64,000 nt of DNA, from NCBI GenBank assembly GCA_963930775.1, contig OZ005706.1, positions 6,626,428 to 6,690,427 of the forward strand. Direction: 5' to 3'. Origin of the DNA: Cliona cf. orientalis. Lineage: Eukaryota > Porifera > Demospongiae > Clionaida > Clionaidae. Position 1 is the first letter of the stretch. Every line of letters begins with the position of its first letter. The notes beneath the pieces were generated by a model. The model had not been told where the DNA came from and ran no database searches. It was given only the letters and a program-made list of their open reading frames with translations. Positions 17,179 through 33,057 of this stretch are shown here, in pieces. The position numbers were made by a program, and so were the translations under genes.

Positions 17179-17507
17179 CTTCGATCGATCACCTCCTGTA
17201 TACTGTAAAATCCTGATCAGAAAACTGAGAAAAAGTTTCCGGCCGCAAAGGCAACGCTAATTAAAATTCTAAAGCACACAATGCAGCACTGCACTGTGCA
17301 TGCAGTGGGCCATGGGCGTTTTGAAGGTGTGCTTCATTCGGAGGTCACGCGCACGTTCAAGTTTGCACGGAAATTAATTTTAATATTCGTCTCGTTCCCA
17401 AACCCGTCCTCGCGCTCGCCTCATGGAGATTGGGGCATGTTCTAAATAAACGAATTACACGTCAGACAATTTACAAAATTTTTGAAATCTTAAAAAACAC
17501 GAACAAG
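17179..17507. promoter_or_regulatory. Likely bidirectional CBS/SELENOS promoter
   Basis: A 329-bp gap separates the divergent start codons of CBS and SELENOS. It is richer in GC and CpG than the surroundings and has no TATA box that I can place with confidence. Shared control is an inference from the spacing. Confidence 0.55.
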
Positions 17508-19936
17508 ATGGTGAGTCAAGAGCATTGATTTCTAGTTCTCATTCGGTTATGGTACAACATATTTGATAAATTATGTCTAGGATGCGGCTACTGATTCAGG
17601 AGCTGCGAGTCCAGGTGTACGTGTCGGAGGAGCTCAGGCTGATCCCCAGCCAGGTGGCGCGGGCACTCCGGGAAGTCACGGAGCTGGAGGAGGTGATGGC
17701 GCTCTGCCGGTGGAATCGGCCATCTTTTCAGCCTACAGCAATGGTGAATGGCTTAGGCACATATTATTATTATGTAGCGTCGTAGAAAGTATAGAATGGG
17801 GGGGGGGGGGGGGGGGGGGGGGTCACAAGAGAGGAAGGAACTGGTACCCCAGATTATTTTTCGTATAATTTGCTAGACTACTCTCACAGAAAGAGAGAAT
17901 AGTGATCTGCTATATTTTGGATATTTTCACCAGTAAAATATTTTGTTTGATCAATTATCACGTAGTCTAATTTTCGTCGCATACACGAACGAACGTACGT
18001 AATACATCACCGTATTAACTAACAAGCACAAAATATTTCGTGTATTTAATTTTCGTCGGGAAAGATTGTCGATGAAAAAATTTTAACAACAAAAATTTCC
18101 CGATCCACGGTATATAATTACATCTATTAGGTCTCTTTCTTCTGTCCAACTACGGCTGGTACCTCTTGCTAATCATCATCGTACTCTTTATCGTGTGGGC
18201 CAACATCAAGCCGAGCGTGGAGAGATGGCTGAAGAAGAGAGAGGAGAGGATAGAGGAGGAGAACTTTGACCCCGTGAAGGCGGAGAGGTTCCAGGATGGT
18301 GTATTGAGATCTCGGGAGAAGATGCAGAGAGAGCTGGAGGAGAAGGCCAGGGAACACCAGGAAGTAGTTGAAGAGGTACATGTACATGTACGATGTAGTC
18401 AGGAGTACATGACTAGGATTGTGCAACCCACATAGTAGTAGTACAATCATCTCTTTCCAGATTTGACTACCGTAAATCACGAATATTTTGTTGTTAAAAT
18501 AATTTCGGACAGCCTGGCTTGTGTGAAAATTAAGCACACAAAAATACATGCACAATATTAACGATAATGTGGTACAGGGTCGTTTGTCCGAAAATTATTT
18601 AACATGAACTCAATTTATCGCATGAAATATTTTAGACACGAAATATTTGCAATTTACGGTATGATTAACACACAACCACTAAAACAATGAAGAACGTAAC
18701 TCAGTGGTTGTAACTTTTATGATATTCAGGCCCATGTACAAGGGTACTCCTAAAGTAGTCTTTCGGGTGCAAAGGTTTCCCCAGAAATTCAGTGTAGAGT
18801 GGTATTCTTGTTCATTTTGGTCCAAGATCAAAGGGCTTTAACATTCCTGTATACATTTCACTGACCACATCAAAGGGAAATGGACAGCATAATGACACTC
18901 GACTCTGCCCTGGGGAATCCACTGAGGGTATAATACAATGTCATGTATTATGGTAGTAGTTGGATACTGAGTCCGAGGGATCTACATGATTTAGAGACCC
19001 GAAGGCCCAAGGCTATAATATAGTATCCTGAGCTCAGTGATGGTGCTACTAAGAGCTTAAAGGGTCTCGATCCCATTGGATGAGGTATCTGACTATAACT
19101 GTAACTATTTCGCAGAGGAAGCTCACAGAGCCAAAGACATTATTGTATTGATGAATTTTTTTTCCTCCAGCGGAAAGCGAAGGAGAGAGATGAGAAGATC
19201 AAACAGTGGGAGGAGTTTAAGGTCGTCACAAACCCAAAGAGACAGCCAAAGCCACAGGTCAGAGTTCAACAATTTATGTATGGCATTCTTCTAGTTCCAA
19301 AATTGAAGGCTCATTAGTTTTAATCAATGGAATGGACCCATAATAATATTATTATAGTATTATTGTCCTACGTTATCACTGTATGAATTTCTATCTGTAG
19401 GATGACTCTCGGCGGTATAATCCCCCGTCTCGCCGGGACTACTTCCCCCTGGGGGGAGGGGGAGGGGGAGGAGGGTACAGACCATCAAGGAGGACTTGTA
19501 AGTATATTATACGCATAATCATGTACACGGTTCTTAGGGGCACTTGTGAAGTCGACGACCCTTACCTGTTTTAGGCGGTGAGGTTCAGATGTATGGCCGA
19601 CCAAAAGCACCATTTGTAGCATTTGTGGTCCTTATCACATCATTTTAGAACAATGGTTTTTTTCACTATGTCAACCATTAATTTTGGTCACTAAAATCAA
19701 CACCTGTATTGACACTGTTATGGTCCATATGCACTGATAACAGTGATAAGGCTGTATAATCGAGTATGGTGCAGTATATCCCTTATCTGTAATGCAGTAC
19801 TCTGATACTTTAAAACGCAGTAGTTATACCTTGATTTTTTTTCCCCTCATGAAGTTAGTATCACTTTGCATGGGTATAATAATCATTCATTTTTTTTCCT
19901 TTTTTTTTTGCAGTTGGTGGAGGTGGATGAGGGTAA
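17508..19936 (+). CDS. SELENOS: Selenoprotein S (VIMP), UGA read as selenocysteine, six exons
   Basis: SELENOS is a single-span ER membrane protein that links p97/VCP to the Derlin channel in ERAD and has a redox-active C-terminus. Coding exons are 17508-17510 (ATG only), 17581-17743, 18131-18375, 19171-19257, 19401-19497 and 19914-19936. The membrane span follows SNYGWY (LLLIIIVLFIVWANI, about residues 66-80); a long charged helix and then a Gly/Arg-rich tail follow. The last exon reads F-G-G-G-G-TGA-G-stop, so the TGA at 19928-19930 is the penultimate codon, exactly where vertebrate SELENOS has Sec (GGUG-end). Length is 205 residues with Sec204 (human 189, Sec188). The p97-binding helix is weak: human RQEALAAARLK reads RFQDGVLRSRE. 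A SECIS follows in the 3' UTR. A gene finder would truncate this protein by two residues. Confidence 0.93.
17798..17822. repeat. 25-base G homopolymer in SELENOS intron 2
   Basis: Uninterrupted G run 55 bases past the exon 2 donor. Its length is probably unreliable in an assembly. Confidence 0.9.
18470..18659. mobile_element. 190-bp CCGTAAAT MITE in SELENOS intron 3
   Basis: Starts CCGTAAATCACGAATATTTT and ends AATATTTGCAATTTACGG, with TA on each side. It is the reverse-complement relative of the copy at 23640-23825, sharing CATGCACAATATTAACG and GGACAAACGACCCTGTAC-type internal stretches. Confidence 0.85.
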
Positions 19937-20093
19937 ATCAGCCACATGCACATGCACACCTTCACATCATGAACTCTGTGTGCAGTGCGGTGGCTAGTAT
20001 CATTCGTCAACTAATGTCAAGATCACAATACCTTTGAGGAAACTATAGTCTATATAATATGTAGGTGGTTTTTGCTATCTAGCTAGCTATAGT

Positions 20094-20162
20094 GTTCTTG
20101 TCATGAAGGCTTGCTCTCAAAGCACACCTGTTGGTGGAAGGAGCGAGCTGGATCATAGGAAC
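20094..20162 (+). ncRNA. SECIS element (type II) of selenoprotein S
   Basis: The segment folds as a SECIS. The lower stem is GTTCTTGT with its partner up to 20162. The non-Watson-Crick quartet is ATGA (20103-20106) against GGAT (20150-20153). The 8-bp upper helix is GCTTGCTC (20109-20116) with GAGCGAGC (20141-20148), including one G-T pair. AAA (20119-20121) lies in the internal loop, and an extra CACC-TGTT-GGTG mini-stem marks type II. It starts 158 bases after the stop, in the 3' UTR, as expected for recoding the UGA. Confidence 0.85.
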
Positions 20163-20758
20163 TGTGTTCTTGTTGCCAATAATAATAACAGTAACTGTTT
20201 TATTCTTTACTACAGTCATGAAAGTTACCGGTAGTGACATGACATAGTGCTAAATAATGATGTACAAAATTTAATAATTACTAGCTTTGTGATTATGTGA
20301 CATAGCAAAACAAATCTCTCATCATAATCATATTATATTATAATAATATTATTAATTATTATTAGTACTATAAGTCTAGTGATAGTGATTATGTCTCTGA
20401 GCACAGCTTGACAGCTAGACTCCAGACCTGGCCTGTCGCCTATATATTTACCAAAGCCATCCAAATAGACACATAACTAGAGCTCTGTAGAGCACATACC
20501 CCGCGCGCCATGTAGCCACTCTAGCAACACTATGAGGCACACATGTAGCGGTTTCATGACGTGACGACCCTTTCCAACACAGTACTTGAGCATGCGCAGT
20601 CGCATCCGCATACTATTATGCTAAAAGAGTGGGTGTGGTCGATAAACCACAGGCATGCTGAACAGAAAATGCACGATTTGTAGAACTAGTAAGCCTTTTT
20701 GAGAAATTCGAAGCGCGTGCAAACCATTTTTTCACCGATATCTACCGATTGGTTATGC
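20163..20758. other. Spacer between SELENOS and the ISG12-like gene
   Basis: AT-rich sequence with ATTATA tracts around 20330-20370. I see no gene or clear repeat; the SELENOS 3' UTR probably ends here. Confidence 0.5.
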
Positions 20759-21142
20759 TTATAGCACGCACAGACGCCTAGAACTCGAGATCTGGCGATT
20801 TTCGTGCCGACGACGACAACGACAACAGACGTACAAACCGATTGCTTTGCCCCTAGCGCATGCGCGCGGGGTAATAATGCCGACAACGATAGCAATTAGA
20901 AGTATTATCATGCATGGAAGGTTTCCTGTAGCTCCAATACGTTGAGCAGTGGCAAACACACTCTTCGCGGCCACATTACCGATGTTGGCTTGAATGCCAG
21001 CGGCTCTACTCCCGGCAACAACGCCAGCGCGGCCGAAACCAAACACACGAAGGCAACAGACGAGGAGAGCACACACGGCGATAACAAGTAAAACGACGGC
21101 GACAACTGACCATGGATCCATTTTGGATGTTTGATCCTCCAC
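20759..21142 (-). CDS. ISG12/IFI6-27-like small membrane protein 1
   Basis: A single-exon frame of 127 residues; the ATG at 21142 or the in-frame ATG at 21121 could be used. A hydrophobic segment (WSVVAVVLLVIAVCALLVCCL) is followed by the Gly/Ala-rich ISG12 motif GRAGVVAGSRAAGIQANIGNVAAKSVFATAQRIGATG, a second hydrophobic segment and a basic Cys-rich tail. In vertebrates this family (IFI6, IFI27) is interferon-induced and sits in mitochondrial, nuclear or ER membranes. The motif is clear; here it carries charged residues not seen in the copy at 30133, and the tail is unusual. Function in a sponge is unknown. Confidence 0.75.
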   Translation of the reverse strand: MEDQTSKMDPWSVVAVVLLVIAVCALLVCCLRVFGFGRAGVVAGSRAAGIQANIGNVAAKSVFATAQRIGATGNLPCMIILLIAIVVGIITPRACARGKAIGLYVCCRCRRRHENRQISSSRRLCVL

Positions 21143-21959
21143 TTTTTCAGCTCAGCATTTAATAACTTCAAATTTCAAATCAAGTTGGTCCGATAATCAA
21201 CGAAGATTATGCGCATGCGTAGGTCTCGTGCCCTATTTTTAGTACAAGTGGGAGGGGCTGGCTGTTAAGTAGTTTACTCTACAAATATTTCAATTACCTT
21301 TCGTGATTAGCCAGTATAGCTATCATTCACATCACAGTTTCATGATCAATATCACAATGACTTGTAAACAAACATAATAATAATTGAATATTATGACATT
21401 GTAGGAGTATCAGGTAGCCGCACATGCTTACTCTACAAGCCGCATACATGCACAGCTGGATGCACACCTGTTAGTCTCATCCCAGGCCTTCAAATACGAA
21501 GTTCTTACATGATTTCAGTGTGAGTTCCGAGAAAATTAGTGAGGAAATGTGTGTAGTAGCTAGTACTCATCCACACCTATCAATTTCATCAACTAAATAA
21601 TGAGATACTACACAATAATGTACAAACTGTGATACAATCATAATACTTGCAAACATATACAGTAAGTTAATTAGTACCATGATGGAGCTCAGTAAATGCC
21701 TAGAACATGTCAGCTCGCTCACCTGAAATACTTTCATGACTTTGACTTGGTATCTAATGCTGTGTTACTCTTTGTATAGTATAGCATGCCTGTATTATTG
21801 CTTATGATATTAACTTTAGCAAGCTATATACTACAATAGCCATGATCCAAAGTGATGCGCATGCGCCATATCCGTGTCAGCCCCACCCCTTTTGCGGACT
21901 TTCACCTCCCACACCTGTCCTCGTTCCCAGGCCACCCCCCAGTTTTTCACAACTCAAAG
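21143..21959. other. Spacer upstream of the GTPase-kinase gene
   Basis: AT-rich DNA with no exon that I can defend. The last 120 bases (from 21850) are C-rich, and a promoter and 5' UTR are likely there, although no TATA box is visible. Confidence 0.5.
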
Positions 21960-26498
<4,539 letters not shown>

Positions 26499-26986
26499 GT
26501 TTTTCAATAGTACTTTTGCTTTTTACATTCATTGGCACATGCAGCCACACCCATACTGCAGAGGGTGTGTCATTCCATAATGCTTGCTATTGTGTTTACC
26601 TCTTGTGCAATGACTGCATTGATAGGTGGGCATTAACCACAAAAAAAGTACCAGGGAATTCCCTCACACATTGCATGATTCTAATAATAATATACAAGCT
26701 CTTGTCAGTTTAATTAGCATTGAATACTTTTACCCCTGCGCAGCCGGCGCAGGCTGCCAAGCCAGGTGACAGAGAGTGATATACATTTAGGAAGGAAGGT
26801 TGGCTGGCCAATGAAATCCTAAGAGTTCCTTTGTGCATGCATATCAGAGATACACATGTAGTTGTGGTTAACTTAGTTGTCACATGATCTAAGTATGTAT
26901 ATGTATACCATTGTGTAGTCTAGTTTTGCTTGTATCTCTGCCCCTTTCTACATTGACAAGTGCAAGGTAATTACTCATCTGTAGTC
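26499..26986. other. Spacer between the two kinase genes
   Basis: 488 bases. The first 80 (3' UTR) are repeated near 29925-29990. No other gene is visible. Confidence 0.5.
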
Positions 26987-29598
26987 ATGGCTTCCAGAGC
27001 AACATTTACTGGGTTTGATACCTACAAGCTGACTGAAGTTAGAATCACAGATCGAAAGCTGGGACATGGCTCCTATGCTACTGTACTAGAACTAGAATAC
27101 ATGGGACTGAAATGTGCTGGCAAGAAGATCCATGAAGTGCTGCTAGAGCAGGGGGATACCAGCTACACTGTTCGCAGATTTGAGGAAGAATGTCGTCTAC
27201 TAAGTCAAGTACGCCACCCCAACATTGTCCAGTTTCTGGGAGTCGATTTCCAGCAAGGAGTGCGAGCACCCATCTTAGTTATGGAATTTCTCCCCACCAA
27301 CCTCACCTCATGCATTGAGCAATATGGCATTCTCCCAAAGGAGATCAGCTACTCCATCCTTCATGACGTGGCTCTCGGCTTGTGCTACCTCCACAGCCAA
27401 ACTTCTCCCATCATTCACCGAGATCTCTCTTCCAACAATATCCTCCTCACCCCCAACATGACGGCCAAGATCTCTGATCTGGGTGTGGCCAGGATCCTCA
27501 ACCTAACCCCTCTACAGGTCAGCCGCATGACCCCGACTCCGGGCACCCTTGCCTTCATGCCACCAGAGGTGATGGTAGCCAACCCAAAATACGACACAAG
27601 TGTTGATGAGTTCTCTTACGGCATTATGATGATCCACATCTTTAGTGGTCAGTGGCCAGAGCCACAGGTTGGTCAAACACGAATTGAAGAGGGCAAACTG
27701 ATTCCAGTCACAGAGGCTGAACGACGTGAGAAATTTTTTGAAGCAATCGAAGATGGTCATCCACTGATGGACCTCATTCATGGATGCATCAACAATGATC
27801 CCCAACTGAGACCACATGCTGGTGAGATTATGTGGCGAGTAAAAGAGATAGCATCACAGTTTCCTGCCTCCTTTGCCAACCGACTGGAATTACTGAGACA
27901 AATTGAAAGAGATAGAAGGGAGAAAAGTGATTTGACTGAAGAGGGCGAGAGAAAGGAAAACCTAATTTCATCACTCAGAAAAGAAGTGCAGGTTGAAAAG
28001 GAACAAAAAACTATAGAAATGGAGCGATTAAAGTTTTTTCATTCTACTGAAGTGGATCAGCTCCAGCTGCAACTTAGAGATATGAAAACTCAGAATCAAT
28101 ATACAAAAGCTAAAAATGAGGCTGAGATAGTAGAACTCACATCTAAGTATTTTGCTTTTGAAACTCAAATAGAGAATAAGACGGAGATCCTACTTGAAGA
28201 AAAAGAGAAATCTGCAAGGCAGCTGAGAGAGGAACAAGAACAACGTGAGATACAGTTGAGAAAGGAATTTCAACAATTAGAAATTCAGATAGCAAAAGAA
28301 AGAGAACTATTTACTGAGGAGAGAGAAGCAAACAGCAAATTAATATCAGATTTATCAAGATCAAAATCAGAAATTACCACCCTTCAAGGTACTGTTTCAA
28401 GGCTACAATCAGATATCATAGATAAGGATACTGTTATTCAAACAAAAGAAGCTGTTGTCAGACGAAAGGATTCTGAACTTGAAGCCAGGAGCAGAGCTCT
28501 AGGAGAGAAAGCTGCAACTATCTCAGCAATGAGTGAGCAAATCATCAAAACAAGAGAGTACCTGGCTACTAAACAATGGGTGAGTACCTACCTTAAGTGA
28601 CTACATTTTTCTGAGATTTTGGCTTAAAATAATATTATGTTTCATGAGCACTAAAATTATTTTACAATTTGTGCGTAATAATTTAGATTCTTCGGGCAAA
28701 CATCACCTGGAAAGAGTGTGCAAACATGCCAACCAGATTAAGACTCGTAAAGACTACAGCGATCAGTATCAAGGTCTACTGTGGAGGAGGAGTGTCTGAT
28801 GATGAGCACATTGTCTACTGCTATGACCAATCCCAAGACAAGTGGACCACTCTACCACCACTTCCTGTCAAATTCTTTGGTCTGGGTCAAGTCAATGGCA
28901 AGCTAGTAGCTGTTGGGGGATGGAAAGGGAATGAAATGAATGATGTATATACATATCATGAGCAATCACAAAAGTGGAAGCAGACTATTCCTCCCATGCC
29001 AACAGCTAGATGGGTCCCAGATGTCTTGAGCCTCCAGTCAGCACTTGTAGTGGCAGGTGGATTCACATCAACATTCAGCGATGCAGTTGATATCTTCAAA
29101 CTAGACACATCACAGTGGTACAGGACTGACCCACTACCAACAGCTTGTCGTAACATATCACAAATTGCTATTGGCAAAATCTGCTATGCACTAGGAGGGT
29201 ACAATAGCTCAAAACTCAACCAAGTACTCTATGCCTCAGTTGATGATCTCCTTGGCAATGCTGTACCAGCCAATCAGACCACCCACAGTGGTAGCAGTGA
29301 CACTCAGTCAGCTTGGAAGACACTAGCCAACACTCCAACCTATCAACCAGCTGCAGCCAAGCTAGCTGGCAACCTTCTCGCTATAGGAGGGGATGAAACA
29401 TCTATAGGAGGAGCTGCCAAGAAGGAAATCTACATGTACTCTCCCTCCACCTACTCCTGGATCTATATCAGCGATCTACCGGCTCCACGAGATGGTGCTG
29501 CAGTTGCTGTTTTATCATCAACAGAGATCCTAGTGATTGGAGGCTATGATGATGGCAGAGTGAACACTGTGTACAAGGGTACACTTATATTACAGTAA
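26987..29598 (+). CDS. TKL-type kinase fused to coiled coil and Kelch propeller
   Basis: Two exons, 26987-28579 and 28687-29598, give 834 residues. The kinase domain (about 18-290) has a Gly loop GHGSYATV (26-33), AGKK (K46), HRDLSSNN (144) and DLG (164) instead of DFG, with a PPE motif in place of APE. A charged coiled coil (about 300-530) precedes five to six Kelch repeats (545-834) with GGG/GGW/GGF/GGY blades and conserved W-T-x-L-P-P. Kinase-Kelch fusions are strongly expanded in demosponges, which supports the organism call. I chose the ATG at 26987; the frame is open a little further upstream but lacks an ATG. It is probably a cytoplasmic signalling protein with substrates recruited by the propeller (inference). 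Confidence 0.92.
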
Positions 29599-29741
29599 CT
29601 ATATTTTTTTGAAATTGCTGGTTTAGACGTTCGCTTAAAAACACATACATGTGCACATGCACATAATATTATGCACATCTTGTTTTCTGAAGTGCAATCT
29701 ATTCTTGGAGTATAAGATGACCCCTGAGTTCTGGTGAGGTA

Positions 29742-29990
29742 TATAGCTACTTGCACTTTTCCAGAGGCCAAGAAGATGCCTTCCATATTGGAGAAGGTCT
29801 CTGCAAACTGGTCACCGCTCTATCGGATGATTGTGTCGTGCATAAAGGATAACCCTGAAGATCGTCCAACTATGGCTAGGATCGTTGACATGCTTAGAGA
29901 GCTTCCTCAAAGCAAATAAATGTTATTAATAATTTTCTGCTTTGTACATTCATTGGCAAGCTCAGCACTGAGTGTGGTATTCCATGACAT
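29742..29990 (+). pseudogene. Duplicated 3' end of the GTPase-kinase gene
   Basis: The stretch TCTFPEAKKMPSILEKV through DMLRELPQSK plus the stop repeats, almost unchanged, the last 58 codons of the kinase at 26320-26498; similarity continues into the 3' UTR (TACATTCATTGGCA). No upstream kinase exon accompanies it and no own start is likely. It is an unprocessed fragment lying just after the kinase-Kelch gene. Confidence 0.85.
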
Positions 29991-30132
29991 TAATTTTATT
30001 GCGCATGCCCAGAAGAGATCAACAATAATAATGGAATTACATGTATCAATCACGATTTTTTTTTTAATTATTACGGATCAGTTCAAGTCTCTATAATTAT
30101 AGTCTGTCCATTTCTCTCACGATCGCGATCCT

Positions 30133-30402
30133 TCACCCAGCTATCCAACCAATCACGGCTCCTGTGCCTGTGATCGCACCGGTAGTCAGCCATGATATAC
30201 CAGCCGCTCCGGCACTTTGTAGGACGGCGAATGTGCTTCCAGCAGCCACGCTGCCGATACCAGATTGAACACCAGCAGCTATGCTTCCCCCCACGACACC
30301 AGCAGCGGAGAAACCGATAGTCGATAGGGCCACCGGGACGCCGATAGTGGCCGCGCTGATACCGACTATTCCACCCACAACGAGACCAGCGACACTAGGC
30401 AT
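30133..30402 (-). CDS. ISG12/IFI6-27-like small membrane protein 2
   Basis: A single-exon frame of 89 residues, almost all Gly, Ala, Ile, Val and Ser. It has the ISG12 signature GFSAAGVVGGSIAAGVQSGIGSVAAGSTFAVLQSAGAAG and two to three membrane-type helices. It fits the usual family length (80-130) better than the copy at 20759. A fragment of its 5' end and upstream DNA recurs at 40042-40270, where it marks the edge of a segmental duplication. The family is interferon-linked in vertebrates; no such pathway can be assumed here. Confidence 0.85.
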   Translation of the reverse strand: MPSVAGLVVGGIVGISAATIGVPVALSTIGFSAAGVVGGSIAAGVQSGIGSVAAGSTFAVLQSAGAAGISWLTTGAITGTGAVIGWIAG

Positions 30403-31544
30403 GATACCAATAATTTATTATTATCAAGTCTTAAATTACTATCCGACCTCGCAGTGATACTGACTGAAAAGAAGCCTTGGCCAATAATTATAGTGACTGA
30501 GCAAAGAAAACCGAGAATGCTAAATTTAGACGGGGCAAGATGATGTCATCCTTTAAAAATGTGGGCGTTAGGGGCTCTTTGAGCATGCGCATTAACCAGA
30601 TTGTGGTATACCGTAGGTACTCGGTATGAATAATTAGTATAGTTATTGTCCATCATTCTTACATTATCACGTATGACTATGTTCAATAGCAGCTTCTGTT
30701 TTCAAACAGCTCTATGCCTTGACCTCAAACTTTATAGACTCAGGGAAACACTCAGAGTAGATCCAGTTTAAAGAGTTCCATTAACATGTAATGTGTTTTT
30801 CTTATACGTAGACCCTGAGGTGGCTGCTCAGCAGATAAGCTTCATGCATTAACTAGGACTGCTTTATGGCTAGTGTACGTTATGATAATATCATTGTCTG
30901 TGTATGAATTCAATGCTACTGTCATATAGCATGCATGCATAGGGCCTGACTAGTCCTAAGGAATGACATTGTGGTTATTTTGTAAGTTGCTGTTAATGGG
31001 TGTGGCAGTATAATAGCACTGTTGAACTAACTATAGTAGTAGGGCAGATTTTCCCGTATCATACATACAAAGGGTTGATGGCGTCAAAATAATGTAGCAT
31101 GCACAAAATTCTCAAACCAGTTCCTGTTATTGACTGAATTTCTATTTAATTAGTAGTAGCTAAGCGATCACATGCAAATTTCTCATGATGTTTTATGAAT
31201 CACTTGAATCACAACTCTTATGTCACAGTCACGATGTATAATATTATTAATAATATAAGACTAGTAGTAGCTATAGCTAGGTCCCATTGTTACAGCACAC
31301 AATCATCCTTTATGCAGTCACGGAGGGGGGCACCCAATTCTGAGTCTGCATTCTCGATCTAGTCTGAATGTTGCACACGTATTCGCACACATATATATGT
31401 AGGTTAGCTGATCCTATAAAAGCATGTGACTTGGGTGCTATTCTTACATGAACTGGAATATTACTCGATCATCTACATCATCTGATTCAAGGTTTACCAC
31501 TGCCAGCAGCTAGCTACTTTCTACACTGAAGCTGATCATTCAAT
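30403..31544. promoter_or_regulatory. Upstream region of C2-EGF copy 1, with TATA box
   Basis: No gene is visible between the ISG12-like start and the C2-EGF start. The whole stretch is duplicated at 40060-41438 and partly at 38585-39288. A TATAAAAG box at 31415-31422 lies about 125 bases before the ATG and is kept in all three copies (39149, 41307), in the context GCTGATCCTATAAAAGCATG. Confidence 0.7.
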
Positions 31545-32485
31545 ATGAAAGTCATTGTTCAACCAGTTGGACTGTTGCTTCTGGCAAGTCTCAGCTTGCT
31601 TGGATGCACTGCAGTAGCAGCTGTTCCTAGTGACCAAGATTCAGCTGGCAAACTGTCAAGTGAAATCAGCAGTGTTGCTCATGTAATACATAATAATACA
31701 ATAACCATGATCAATTGCACCCTGCATGGACGGGTAGCTATAGCTATTATACAGTAGGGGGTTCACATTACTTATAACTTTCATACATGATGGCTCTGTT
31801 GTTTTTGTGTGATTCTCATAGGTGTATACACATGATGTGAATCTAGTAATTAAGCATCATGGGCTAGATTGAAACCTAATTCAGAAGTTATATATTTTTT
31901 CAGGAACGTGCTGTTCGCAGTGCTCAGGCTTGCTCAATCTCATGTACACCTGGCTCCTCCGGCTTACTTGGAACACTCACTGTTCACGTCATGCGAGCTG
32001 AGAACCTTCCAGACACAGATGGACTCTTCAGTGGAGATTCTGACCCCTATACCAGAGTGACAGCCCTTCAAGGGGCTGGGGTTCTTAGCACGACAAGGGA
32101 AACAAGCACTATTGGAGGCACTGAAAATCCAGTCTGGAATCAAGCTCTCCATTTCGGCTGTGGAGAGTGGAGATTTATCGATGTCAGTGTGTGGGATAGT
32201 GATAGTGGTGGAGACGATCTGTTGATGCCTGTCAAACGCTTCCCTATCTGCAACTCAGGAAGGTGCTCCATCACATACGTCAACTCTGGGTCTATTCTCT
32301 ACTTTGACGTCGAGGTGAACCCTCGACAGCCGGTGAATGAGTGCTCTTCTTCCAATCCTTGCCTTAATGCAGGGACCTGTGTGGATACTCCTTGTAGCTT
32401 CAGCTGCAACTGTCTTCTAGGGTTTGAGGGTGATCGATGTCAAGATTCTCAGTGTGAAAATGGGCAAGTTTGTGAATTGCCCTAG
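31545..32485 (+). CDS. Secreted C2-EGF protein, copy 1
   Basis: Exons 31545-31682 and 31904-32485 give 239 residues. A signal peptide (VGLLLLASLSLLGCTAVA) is followed by a short linker ending exon 1. Exon 2 has a C2 domain (LGTLTVHVMRAENLPDTDGLFSGDSDPYTRV ... NPVWNQALHF ... VWDSDSGGDD), with Asp residues placed for calcium binding, and one EGF module (CSSSNPCLNAGTC ... CNCLLGFEGDRC). It should be an extracellular calcium-binding protein; partners are unknown. Copy 3 at 41439 is about 90 percent identical by eye. The start ATG is the first after the TATA box. Confidence 0.88.
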
Positions 32486-33057
32486 ATGGCTTTGTCATTG
32501 ATAAAGCTAAGAACTTTCATGGACTTTGAGCAACTAGCTATAGCTATAGAGGAACATTTTAAGAAGAATGAGTGTATAAATAATTAGTATAATATAGTTA
32601 TTGTGTTCTATGATAGCTATCAAGGCCTTGATAAACTTCATAAGATGTGTTCTCAGCCTGAGATGATCAATGATTCTGCTGTGCTATGCATAATCATTAA
32701 TGGTTCAATGTTCTTGGGGCTCTGGAATGAAGGCATTGTTATAATATAGTTAGAATAACTTTACCAAACCATTTGCAACCATTATAAGCTATAATACAAA
32801 AACTATACAATAATAATACTTATTATTACTCACAATTAAGACAAAACAATAATATTCCAATTATTAAGAGACACACTCTGATAAATGGAATGATGTTATT
32901 ATCTTAGAAGAAAACTGAGTATATATTATTATTTACTAGAAAGCAATAGCTATAGTAAGACTAAGTATCTACAAGTGCACGTAATAATAAATCATTGGAT
33001 TCTCTATTAAACGTACATGTAATTGATTTAACGCTGCATGATCATGCATGCATGAAG
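32486..33057. other. Spacer with duplicated 3' flank of C2-EGF copy 1
   Basis: AT-rich; the first 230 bases match the sequence after copy 3 (42428-42720). Nothing else is recognised. Confidence 0.5.
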
